In this document: in pieces, positions 1 through 5,095 of the stretch
Layout: the number at the start of each line of letters is the position of its first letter
Numbering within the stretch: position 1 is the stretch's first letter
Assembly (NCBI GenBank): GCA_029974875.1
Contig: JARKQP010000306.1
Location: 1-5,095, forward strand
Length of the DNA: 5,095 nt
DNA from: Mobilitalea sp.
Lineage (GTDB): Bacteria > Bacillota_A > Clostridia > Lachnospirales > Lachnospiraceae
Direction: 5' to 3'
Position numbers and translations under genes: made by a program
Notes under the pieces: model-generated
What the model saw: only the letters and a program-made list of their open reading frames with translations
Told to the model about the DNA's origin: nothing
The model's database searches: none

Positions 1-156
1 GCTATTAAAGGTGATAAGGCGCTGGCTGAGGTCAAGGCGGTGAAAAATGGAAAGCTGATCGCTTTGCCATATCCTCACATCACTGCATTATCGCAGTATG
101 CAGTCTTGGGTGTAGAAGACGCGGCTAAGGCTGCTTATCCTGAGCTTTTCAACTAA
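1..156 (+). CDS. ABC transporter substrate-binding protein, C-terminal end (partial; FecB/BtuF-like)
   Basis: Only the last 51 residues and the TAA stop are in the window; the gene enters from the left edge in frame 1. The visible part has the typical end of a class III periplasmic-type binding protein. A segment around residues 14-25 (VKAVKNGKLIALPY) is the usual 'l.AVKNGrvy.lp' strand, and it is followed by a helix ending in AAKAAYPELFN. In this family the protein is a lipid-anchored extracellular receptor that captures an iron chelate, haem or cobalamin and delivers it to a FecCD/BtuC permease. The permease and ATPase lie directly downstream in the same orientation, which supports this role. 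The substrate cannot be read from this fragment. The nearby CobC-like phosphatase makes a corrinoid the preferred guess. Lipobox and ligand-binding residues lie outside the window. Confidence 0.8.
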   Translation, partial: AIKGDKALAEVKAVKNGKLIALPYPHITALSQYAVLGVEDAAKAAYPELFN

Positions 157-169
157 GTACAAAGTGTGA

Positions 170-214
170 TGGGCGCATATTTTTCTTATGACCTATATTA
201 GAAAAATGCACCCA
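170..214 (+). other. Intercistronic hairpin between binding protein and permease genes
   Basis: An imperfect inverted repeat lies 14 nt after the binding-protein stop. The left arm is TGGGCGCATATTTTTC (170-185) and the right arm is GAAAAATGCACCCA (201-214), separated by a 15-nt loop. The pairing has one C/A mismatch and a two-base bulge. There is no run of T after the right arm, so it is not a good intrinsic terminator. A stem here could protect the 3' end of the binding-protein message or reduce read-through into the permease, a common way to make more receptor than membrane subunits. The role is inferred; the repeat itself is visible. Confidence 0.45.
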
Positions 215-240
215 AATGTGGTTTTGAAAGAAGGCAGGAC

Positions 241-1299
241 ATGAGCGCTAATGTTGATATTCAAAAGAAAAAAATTAATTACCCGAATATAAAAGGTATC
301 ATACCCATTATGCTGATGATTCTTATTGCAGTGATGATCATAGCTACTGCCGTAGGTGCCGTCAGTGTTCCTTTTATTCAAACGGTAAAAATAATATTGA
401 AAAACTGGGGATTGCTTGGAAATGTGGCTTTTCCCGAAGGACAGGAGCCTATCATATACCTGGTCAGATTCCCCAGGGTAATTGTTGCAGCGCTGGTAGG
501 GATAGGACTTGCTACGTCAGGTGCAATAATGCAGGGAATGTTCAGAAATCCTATGGCGGATCCGGGAATAATTGGTGTCTCAAGCGGTGCGGGCCTTGGA
601 GCGGTAATAGCCATAACCTTGGGGCTTACTGCAAAAAGTATTTACTTTATGCCCTTGTTTGCATCTGTAGGCTCATTTGCTGCTACATTCATAATATACA
701 TGCTTGCCTCCAGAGGTGGCAAGGTACCCGTTCTTACTCTTGTGCTGGCGGGTATAGCCGTAAGCACATTTATAAGTGCCATTACAAATATCATCCTTAC
801 CCTGTCATATGATTATCAGGTCAAGGAATTTCTGTTCTGGTCGGTGGGAGGCCTGAACGGCAGACGGTGGGAACATGTAGGGCTGGTATTTTTGCCTGTA
901 ATGACCTGCGTTTTGCTGCTGTTTACCTTCTCAAGAGATTTGAATATTCTTCTTATGGGAGAGGAGGAGGCACAGGCTGTAGGGCTTAATCCCTCAAGAA
1001 CAAGGAAGATATTATTGATTCTGGTTTCCGTCACTACGGCCTCTGCAGTATGTGTCGCCGGAGCTGTGAGCTTTGTAGGTCTTATAGTACCTCATATAAT
1101 GAGGCTTATAGTGGGGCCAAACCACAGGATTCTGCTTCCGGTAAGTGCCATCGGAGGCGCGATTTTCCTGGTTGTTTGCGATTTGGTATCCAGGCTTTTT
1201 CCAAATGAAATTGGTGTCGGAATTGTGACATCCTTACTTGGAGCGCCCTATTTCCTGTATCTCCTGTTAAAGGCAAGGAAGGATGGGGGTATAATGTGA
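241..1299 (+). CDS. ABC transporter permease, FecCD/BtuC family (cobalamin or iron-chelate import)
   Basis: This is a 352-residue integral membrane protein, the usual length for the FecCD/BtuC family, whose members have about ten transmembrane helices and act as homodimers. The first helix spans roughly residues 18-42. Family motifs appear in order: RFPR (76-79), a conserved stretch at 94-117 containing MQGMFRNPMADPG and GVSSGA, a coupling-helix segment MGEEEAQAVGLN (239-250) that contacts the ATPase, and SFVGLIVPHIMR (277-288) near the C-terminal gate. Start ATG 241 follows a good ribosome binding site, AAAGAAGG at 227-234, with 6 nt spacing. The stop TGA overlaps the next start by one base (TGATG), so the permease and ATPase are translationally coupled. 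The family is clear. Cobalamin as cargo is inferred from the CobC-like gene in the operon; siderophore or haem remain possible. Confidence 0.92.
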   Translation: MSANVDIQKKKINYPNIKGIIPIMLMILIAVMIIATAVGAVSVPFIQTVKIILKNWGLLGNVAFPEGQEPIIYLVRFPRVIVAALVGIGLATSGAIMQGMFRNPMADPGIIGVSSGAGLGAVIAITLGLTAKSIYFMPLFASVGSFAATFIIYMLASRGGKVPVLTLVLAGIAVSTFISAITNIILTLSYDYQVKEFLFWSVGGLNGRRWEHVGLVFLPVMTCVLLLFTFSRDLNILLMGEEEAQAVGLNPSRTRKILLILVSVTTASAVCVAGAVSFVGLIVPHIMRLIVGPNHRILLPVSAIGGAIFLVVCDLVSRLFPNEIGVGIVTSLLGAPYFLYLLLKARKDGGIM

Positions 1300-2525
1300 T
1301 GGATTACAATGAAAATCAGGTTGTCGTGATAGAGGGTCTTCGATACAGCGCCAATCAGGCAGAGATACTAAAGGGAATATCTCTTAGCATCGGCAAAGCC
1401 GAGCTTGTGGGACTTATCGGACCTAATGGGGCAGGTAAGACCACTTTGTTAAAATGCATAAACAATATTAATAAAGCCGATGGTGATATACAAATCAAAG
1501 GCAAAAGTATAAAGGATATGAATGATAGGGAAATTGCCAGAGGGGTTGCCATGATGAGCCAGAACACTTCTGTTTCCTTTTCTTTTCCGGCCCTGGATAT
1601 TGTTTTGATGGGCAGATATCCTCATATGAACAGATTTAAAAGGGAAAGCAGGGAGGATTATCGTATAGCAAGAGAAAATATGGAGCTCACCGATACTCTC
1701 AGATTTGAAAAGACTCCTGTTACACAAATGTCAGGAGGAGAAAGTCAGAGAGTTTTGTTTGCGAAGGTGCTCACGCAGGAAACAGAGATAATTCTTCTGG
1801 ATGAGCCTACCGCAAGTCTGGATATCACTCACCAGGAGCAGATATTCAAACATGCCCGGGATTTAAGCGAGGCGGGAAAAACAGTTATTGCAGCCGTACA
1901 TGACTTAAAGATAGCAGTAAAATATTGCACCAAGCTGGTCTTAATGAAAGACGGAGCAATTGTTGCAGCCGGAAATCCTGAAGAGGTCCTGACGGCTGAA
2001 AATATTTCCAGGGCTTATGGAGTTAATGCATTGGTTTATAGAAATAGGGTGACGGGGCTGCTTGATTTCTATTTGCACTCGGCAGAAGGCCATAAGGATA
2101 GAGCAAGGATTCATGTCATAGGAGGAGGCGGAGCTGCTTCAGGCGTCATAAGACAATTGTTTGAATATGGGTATAGCTTGTCGGCAGGAGTTTTTGCGCA
2201 TGGGGACAGTGATCTTCAATGCGCAGAGGTGTTCAACATCCGGCATATCGTTGGGGAGCCCTTTAGCGATATTTCTGACAAATTGTTTGAAGAAAACATC
2301 CGGTTGACAAAAGCGGCAGATGTGACCATTTTATGCAACATGCTTTTTGGAAGGCAAAATATCCGGAATCTTGAAGCTGCTTCATATGCAGGCAAGCTTA
2401 TAATAATTGAGGATGATAAGCCTGAAGCCCGGGATTTTACGGGAGGACAGGCTTTAAAGCTATATAATGAGCTTAAGAAGAAGGCTGTAATTACTACATC
2501 TGCCAGACTGCACGAAGTATTGTAA
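1299..2525 (+). CDS. ABC transporter ATP-binding protein with fused C-terminal Rossmann-like domain (FepC/BtuD family)
   Basis: The protein has 408 residues and energises the upstream permease from the cytoplasm. The ATPase core occupies about residues 8-255: Walker A GPNGAGKTT (41-49), Q-loop glutamine Q88, signature SGGES (145-149), Walker B IILLDE (164-169) followed by the D-loop SLD, and switch histidine H201. All catalytic residues are intact. FepC/BtuD ATPases normally end near residue 255-265. This one continues for about 140 residues with an alpha/beta region starting IHVIGGGGAASG (271-282), a glycine-rich turn after a beta strand as in Rossmann folds. Further hydrophobic strands lie near 341-346 (DVTILC) and 366-371 (KLIIIE). 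The extension could sense a nucleotide or ligand, but its function is unknown to me; longer ATPases of this kind are known in some archaeal cobalamin systems. ATG 1299 is preferred over GTG 1296 because it gives the TGATG stop-start overlap, with GGGGG at 1285-1289 as ribosome binding site. Confidence 0.9.
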   Translation: MDYNENQVVVIEGLRYSANQAEILKGISLSIGKAELVGLIGPNGAGKTTLLKCINNINKADGDIQIKGKSIKDMNDREIARGVAMMSQNTSVSFSFPALDIVLMGRYPHMNRFKRESREDYRIARENMELTDTLRFEKTPVTQMSGGESQRVLFAKVLTQETEIILLDEPTASLDITHQEQIFKHARDLSEAGKTVIAAVHDLKIAVKYCTKLVLMKDGAIVAAGNPEEVLTAENISRAYGVNALVYRNRVTGLLDFYLHSAEGHKDRARIHVIGGGGAASGVIRQLFEYGYSLSAGVFAHGDSDLQCAEVFNIRHIVGEPFSDISDKLFEENIRLTKAADVTILCNMLFGRQNIRNLEAASYAGKLIIIEDDKPEARDFTGGQALKLYNELKKKAVITTSARLHEVL

Positions 2526-2568
2526 ACCCTGCCGAATAGTTTATAAAAAAATAAATGTGAGGGATAAA

Positions 2569-3162
2569 ATGTTGGAAATTATATTGGTGAGGCATGGCGA
2601 GACAGACAGCAACAGGAAGGGAACATATCTGGGATGGACCGATGTGGATTTGAATGAGGAAGGCATTAGACAAGCTTATGAAGCCAAGCGTAAATTGAGC
2701 GGTCAAAGGATTGATGCCATTTACTCAAGTCCTCTGTTAAGGACGAGAAGGACTGCAGAAATTATCAATGAGAGCTTCGGCCTGGAGGTTAAATTTGAGG
2801 AAAGCCTTAAAGAACGCTGCTTTGGAGTGTGGGAGGATCTGACACATGGAGAAATCCTTGAGAGATATCCTGCAGAATATGATCTGTGGAAAAAGGATCA
2901 TGTAAATTATTGCATGGAAGGCGGAGAGAGCACAATTCAAGCTTATAGACGGGTTACAGCCTTTCTTGACAGGCTTGTGAAGGAGAATAACAGCGGAACC
3001 TTCATGCTTGTCACTCATCTGGGGTGCATAAGAAAAATGGTTTCATACCTGCTGGATATGGGCCTGGAGGGCTCGTGGCGTTTTAGAGTGGATAATTGCA
3101 GCATAACCAGGATTAGTATCAATGATGAGAAGTATGCATATATGACTTTAATGAATGGCTAG
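2569..3162 (+). CDS. cobC: Histidine phosphatase family protein, probable alpha-ribazole phosphatase (CobC-like)
   Basis: This 197-residue cytoplasmic enzyme belongs to the phosphoglycerate-mutase-like branch of the histidine phosphatases. The catalytic set is complete: RHGE motif with nucleophile H9 and phosphate-binding R8, R58 in SSPLLRT, acid E82 in KERCFG, and H150 in VTHLG. Length and motif spacing fit CobC, which removes the 5'-phosphate of alpha-ribazole phosphate or adenosylcobalamin phosphate late in cobalamin assembly. Sequence alone cannot separate CobC from general phosphoglycerate-mutase-like phosphatases; the call rests on the upstream BtuC/BtuD-type importer. The gene follows the ATPase stop by 43 nt. 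ATG 2569 is chosen because GTGAGGGA (2557-2564) is its ribosome binding site; an in-frame GTG at 2557 lies inside that site. The stop falls 7 nt before the next gene's promoter. Confidence 0.7.
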   Translation: MLEIILVRHGETDSNRKGTYLGWTDVDLNEEGIRQAYEAKRKLSGQRIDAIYSSPLLRTRRTAEIINESFGLEVKFEESLKERCFGVWEDLTHGEILERYPAEYDLWKKDHVNYCMEGGESTIQAYRRVTAFLDRLVKENNSGTFMLVTHLGCIRKMVSYLLDMGLEGSWRFRVDNCSITRISINDEKYAYMTLMNG

Positions 3163-3169
3163 AAATATG

Positions 3170-3198
3170 TTGACAAAACTTTCCCTTGGCATTACAAT
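3170..3198 (+). promoter_or_regulatory. Sigma-A promoter for the first ECF S-component gene
   Basis: A perfect -35 box TTGACA (3170-3175) is separated by exactly 17 bp from a -10 box TACAAT (3193-3198), one base from consensus. The predicted start of transcription is near 3204-3206. It begins 7 nt after the phosphatase stop codon, with no terminator in between. The S-component gene can therefore be read from this promoter and perhaps also by read-through. The layout matches the promoter at 3918-3946 base for base in spacing. Confidence 0.85.
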
Positions 3199-3209
3199 AT
3201 CTGAAATTA

Positions 3210-3239
3210 ATCGATATGATAAGTAGATGTATCGATACA
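3210..3239. promoter_or_regulatory. Operator 1: paired ATCGAT boxes downstream of promoter 1
   Basis: Two palindromic ATCGAT cores (3210-3215 and 3231-3236) lie 21 bp apart centre to centre, two helical turns, so proteins on them would sit on the same DNA face. The right box is part of a perfect 12-bp palindrome, TGTATCGATACA (3228-3239); the left box matches that sequence at 8 of 12 positions. The element can also be read as ATCGATA-N13-TATCGAT. It starts 12 nt after the -10 box, covering about +5 to +35, a position typical of repression. The same element with identical spacing occurs at 3958-3987. The binding protein is not encoded here. Confidence 0.75.
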
Positions 3240-3263
3240 ATTCGAGAAGGCGAGGGGAATAAA

Positions 3264-3806
3264 TTGAGTAGAGTAAATACAAAAAAAATTGTATTAGCAG
3301 GATTATTTATTGCGTTAGTGTTTTTATGTACATATTTTACGCGAATACCGGGTCCCATACCGCCGGGCTATATAAATTTCGGTGATGCGGTTATCAAGGT
3401 TGCCGCCGTATTGTTCGGGAAAAGCTTTGGATTTTTTGCAGGCTCTATAGGCTCGGCCATAGCAGATCTGGCATCGCCGGGCGGGATAATATATGCTCCT
3501 ATCACTTTCATAGTAAAAGGGGTGGAAGGGTACATCATTGGTGCAATAGCTTCTTCCTCAGCCGAATCAGGCAGGAAAAGAGAAGTGCTGCGGATTGTTT
3601 CTGTAATTGCGGGAGCAATTGTAATGATTGCAGGTTACTTTCTGGCTGAGGCTACCGTATTAAAGGTTTTCGACAGCAGCTTCGGGTATGTTGCGGCTGT
3701 GACCAACCTTCCTTTTAATGTCATTCAGGGAGGAGTCAGCTCCATAGTCGGGTATTTATTGGTTACAGTGCTGGAAAGGGCCGGTGTAAAGAAGGCGCTT
3801 ATTTGA
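3264..3806 (+). CDS. ECF transporter S component (vitamin-type substrate-binding membrane subunit), paralogue 1
   Basis: This 180-residue hydrophobic protein has about six membrane segments, the size and shape of an ECF S component, which binds a vitamin or precursor in the membrane and docks onto a shared EcfA-EcfA'-EcfT module. Features typical of the DUF1393-like group are an N-terminal helix LAGLFIALVFLCTYF (11-25), INFGDAVIKVAAVLFG (37-52), a segment IADLASPGG (66-74), and YAPITFIVKGVEGYIIG (77-93). It is clearly paralogous to the gene at 4007: both share APxTFIVxGVxGYIIG and the same length. TTG 3264 is chosen as start because GAGGGG (3252-3257) precedes it by 6 nt; an in-frame TTG at 3186 lies within the promoter and would put the operator in coding sequence. 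No EcfA/T genes are present, so it belongs to the group using a shared energising module. Its substrate is not readable; vitamin B6 compounds are the leading guess from context. Confidence 0.85.
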   Translation: MSRVNTKKIVLAGLFIALVFLCTYFTRIPGPIPPGYINFGDAVIKVAAVLFGKSFGFFAGSIGSAIADLASPGGIIYAPITFIVKGVEGYIIGAIASSSAESGRKREVLRIVSVIAGAIVMIAGYFLAEATVLKVFDSSFGYVAAVTNLPFNVIQGGVSSIVGYLLVTVLERAGVKKALI

Positions 3807-3830
3807 GATTTTATCTGTTTTAAAATTATT

Positions 3831-3871
3831 GCAAAGAAGCTGATTCTGCTACTGGAATCAAGCTTCTTTGC
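3831..3871 (+). terminator. Hairpin after the first S-component gene, probable terminator
   Basis: A strong inverted repeat begins 24 nt after the stop codon. The arms GCAAAGAAGCT (3831-3841) and AGCTTCTTTGC (3861-3871) are perfectly complementary. The stem continues with GATTC/GAATC (3842-3846, 3855-3859), separated by a single bulged A and closed by an 8-nt loop. The tail is TTTGTAATATCTTT, a weak, interrupted T tract, so termination may be partial. Its position between the first gene and the second promoter supports a terminator role. Confidence 0.65.
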
Positions 3872-3917
3872 TTTGTAATATCTTTACCCTCATCTATATA
3901 TTTTTTGATAATCTGTA

Positions 3918-3946
3918 TTGACAATTATACTCCAGGTAGCTAAAAT
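3918..3946 (+). promoter_or_regulatory. Sigma-A promoter for the second S-component and aminotransferase genes
   Basis: A perfect -35 box TTGACA (3918-3923), a 17-bp spacer, and a -10 box TAAAAT (3941-3946) form a near-consensus promoter. The expected transcript start is near 3952-3954. It sits in the 200-bp gap between the two S-component genes, after the hairpin at 3831-3871. The distance from -35 to the operator is 40 bp, exactly as at the promoter at 3170. Confidence 0.85.
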
Positions 3947-3957
3947 ATTTAAAACTG

Positions 3958-3987
3958 ATCGATACACTTTATTGGTGTATCGATACA
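3958..3987. promoter_or_regulatory. Operator 2: paired ATCGAT boxes downstream of promoter 2
   Basis: ATCGATACA occurs twice as a direct repeat (3958-3966 and 3979-3987) with a 21-bp period. The right copy is the centre and right part of the perfect palindrome TGTATCGATACA (3976-3987), identical to that in the other operator. The left box matches it at 9 of 12 positions. Because the cores are palindromic, the whole also forms an inverted repeat, ATCGATACAC / GTGTATCGAT, with a 7-nt loop. It begins 12 nt after the -10 box, as at the first operator, and ends 8 nt before the GGAGG ribosome binding site. A bound repressor would block early transcription; an RNA hairpin role is a weaker alternative. 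Confidence 0.78.
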
Positions 3988-4006
3988 AAATACCTGGAGG
4001 TAATAT

Positions 4007-4549
4007 ATGCAGAACAATTATGCGGAAACTTACAAAACTGGCGTAAAAGTGAGAGATGTTGTTGTATCAGGCTTGTTGATAGCTCTTGTATTTGTAGCAA
4101 CCAAGTTTATCAATATCCGCCTGCCCATATCCATAAACGGTGGTCTCATTCATCTCGGAAATGTTGCACTTTTTATGTCTGCCATAGTTTTTGGCAAAAG
4201 AAAGGGAGCAGTAGCAGGAGCCTTCGGAATGGCTTTATTTGATGTTCTGTCCCCATATGCGGTATGGGCTCCTTTTACTTTCATTGTGAGAGGAGTTATG
4301 GGTTATATTATCGGCAGTATTGCACATGCTAAAGGAAAGCAAGGGATGAATATCGCTTTAAACGTCATAGCTATAGTTGCCGGGGGTATCTGGATGCTGG
4401 GAGGATATTATATCACTGAAGTGATACTTTATGGAAGCTGGGCAGCTCCTATGACATCTATACCGGGGAATATCACACAGATTGCCATAGGCGGGATATT
4501 GGGACTGCCTGTCGCCTACACCCTTAAGAAGCTGAAGCTTCCAATATAA
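4007..4549 (+). CDS. ECF transporter S component (vitamin-type substrate-binding membrane subunit), paralogue 2
   Basis: A 180-residue membrane protein paralogous to the product of the gene at 3264. Membrane segments lie at roughly 17-35, 46-63, 66-82, 88-106, 115-138 and 155-174. Shared landmarks are GLLIALVFVATKF (22-34), LIHLGNVALFMSAIVFG (47-63), and WAPFTFIVRGVMGYIIG (87-103). One difference in a conserved spot is GN (51-52), where paralogue 1 has GD (40-41); this may reflect a different ligand. It also has about ten extra polar N-terminal residues. Start ATG 4007 follows an ideal GGAGG (3996-4000) with 6 nt spacing. The gene is read from its own promoter and is followed after 20 nt by an aminotransferase gene, so the transported compound may be that enzyme's substrate or product. 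Family assignment is strong; substrate (possibly pyridoxamine or pyridoxal) is inferred. Confidence 0.87.
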   Translation: MQNNYAETYKTGVKVRDVVVSGLLIALVFVATKFINIRLPISINGGLIHLGNVALFMSAIVFGKRKGAVAGAFGMALFDVLSPYAVWAPFTFIVRGVMGYIIGSIAHAKGKQGMNIALNVIAIVAGGIWMLGGYYITEVILYGSWAAPMTSIPGNITQIAIGGILGLPVAYTLKKLKLPI

Positions 4550-4569
4550 ATTAAAATGGAGTGATCGAA

Positions 4570-5095
4570 TTGAAGAATCCGCTGATAATGACGCCGGGAC
4601 CAACGTACATACATGAAGAGGTAAGGAAGGCTATGGCCCGGGAGATCACAAACCCTGACCTGGACCCTGATTTTTATGAGTTTTATAAACTAACCTGCGA
4701 ATGCATAAAAGTTTTAATGAATACAAAAAATGATGTGCTGATCCTGAGCGGAGAAGGGATACTGGGCCTAGAAGCAGCCTGTTGCTCTGTGATTGAGCCG
4801 GGCGACAGGGTGTTGTGCATAGATAACGGTATTTTTGGAAAAGGCTTTGGAGAATTTGCTTCCATGTATGGAGGAGATGTTACATACTTTACGTCGGAAT
4901 ACCGCAAGGCTATCGATATAAATGAACTAAGGGAATTTCTGAAAAGGGATAATAACTTTAAGGCTGCTACCCTGGTACATTGTGAGACGCCCTCAGGAAT
5001 AACAAACCCTGTGAGCGCGATATGCCCTTTATTGAAGGAATACGGAATACTATCAATAGTTGATTCCGTTTCTGCCATAGGGGGGGAGGAGCTTG
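4570..5095 (+). CDS. Class V aminotransferase, pyridoxamine-pyruvate aminotransferase-like (partial, N-terminal 175 residues)
   Basis: This is the first 175 residues of a PLP-fold (type I) aminotransferase of the alanine-glyoxylate aminotransferase group; the right edge cuts the gene. Visible landmarks are the N-terminal MTPGPTYIHEEV (7-18), SGEGILGLEAA (60-70) in the cofactor-phosphate region, GIFGKGFGEFA (87-97), HCETPSG (137-143), and IVDSVSAIGG (163-172) with D165 expected to pair with the pyridine nitrogen. The Schiff-base lysine lies beyond the window. Ordinary alanine-glyoxylate enzymes have SGTG and E-S-S-T-G at two of these points. SGEG, GKGFG and ETPSG here recall pyridoxamine-pyruvate aminotransferase, which converts pyridoxamine and pyruvate to pyridoxal and L-alanine. 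Start TTG 4570 is 8 nt after GGAG (4558-4561); an in-frame GTG at 4561 overlaps that site. It lies 20 nt after the S-component gene with no terminator between, so co-transcription is likely. Other class V activities remain possible. Confidence 0.8.
   Translation, partial: MKNPLIMTPGPTYIHEEVRKAMAREITNPDLDPDFYEFYKLTCECIKVLMNTKNDVLILSGEGILGLEAACCSVIEPGDRVLCIDNGIFGKGFGEFASMYGGDVTYFTSEYRKAIDINELREFLKRDNNFKAATLVHCETPSGITNPVSAICPLLKEYGILSIVDSVSAIGGEEL

Noticed and set aside
1296..1298. GTG start at 1296 for the ATPase.
   Set aside because: It adds only one residue; ATG 1299 gives the classic TGATG stop-start overlap and a better spacing to the G-rich ribosome binding site.
2557..2568. GTG start four codons upstream for the phosphatase.
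   Set aside because: The GTG is part of the GTGAGGGA ribosome binding site serving ATG 2569, and the family's N-terminus begins just before the RHG strand, as with the ATG.
3186..3263. In-frame upstream extension of the first S component to a TTG at 3186, adding 26 residues.
   Set aside because: That start lies between the -35 and -10 boxes and upstream of the expected transcript start; the added residues would be encoded by the operator, are not membrane-like, and lack a ribosome binding site. TTG 3264 has GAGGGG at ideal spacing.
3807..4006. Riboswitch (for example cobalamin, TPP or preQ1) ahead of the second S component.
   Set aside because: The predicted leader from about 3953 to 4006 is too short for a cobalamin or TPP element, and the upstream part is accounted for by the hairpin, promoter and operator. 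No conserved riboswitch core was seen here, at 157-240 or at 3163-3263.
4561..4569. GTG start at 4561 for the aminotransferase.
   Set aside because: The GTG overlaps the GGAG ribosome binding site; TTG 4570 is well spaced and the homologous N-terminus (about seven residues before TPGP) fits it.
4911..4920. Another TATCGATA sequence, inside the aminotransferase gene.
   Set aside because: It is a single box without the 21-bp partner or a promoter, and encodes the ordinary residues A-I-D-I; chance occurrence is enough.
4683..5078. 131-codon open frame on the minus strand.
   Set aside because: It is antisense to the well-supported aminotransferase and its translation has no recognisable domain; the same applies to the other minus-strand frames across the window.

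Overview
The window looks like chromosomal DNA from an anaerobic Firmicute of the class Clostridia. The evidence is the strong purine-rich ribosome binding sites, the TTG starts, the moderately low GC content judged by eye, consensus sigma-A promoters, and vitamin transporters of the solitary ECF S-component type. Everything is on the + strand. The species cannot be fixed from the sequence alone. Nothing resembles a transposon, phage, CRISPR array, tRNA or rRNA.

Region 1 (1-3162) is a metal-chelate/cobalamin-type ABC importer operon. In order it holds the C-terminal end of a periplasmic-type binding protein, a hairpin between the genes, a FecCD/BtuC-family permease, an ATPase whose start overlaps the permease stop, and a histidine-acid phosphatase resembling alpha-ribazole phosphatase (CobC). 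The ATPase carries an unusual C-terminal extension of about 140 residues that looks like a Rossmann fold. The phosphatase favours a corrinoid rather than an iron-siderophore substrate. No cobalamin riboswitch is visible; it would lie upstream of the window.

Region 2 (3163-4549) holds two paralogous 180-residue ECF transporter S components (the substrate-binding membrane subunit). Each has its own promoter, and the two promoters share the same architecture. Both have a TTGACA -35 box, a 17-bp spacer and a good -10 box. In both, two ATCGAT-centred boxes begin 40 bp after the start of the -35 box and lie 21 bp apart centre to centre. The promoter-proximal box differs in its flanks, but the distal box is the same perfect 12-bp palindrome, TGTATCGATACA, at both genes. 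This points to one regulator, not encoded in the window, controlling both. A hairpin between the two genes probably ends or attenuates the first transcript.

Region 3 (4570-5095, cut by the right edge) is the N-terminal part of a class V aminotransferase, 20 bp behind the second S component and probably co-transcribed with it. Its active-site segments resemble pyridoxamine-pyruvate aminotransferase more than ordinary alanine-glyoxylate aminotransferase. Together, regions 2 and 3 suggest a vitamin B6 (pyridoxamine/pyridoxal) uptake-and-salvage regulon. That is an inference, not something the sequence shows outright. The shared ECF energising module (EcfA, EcfA', EcfT) is absent here and would have to be supplied from elsewhere in the genome.
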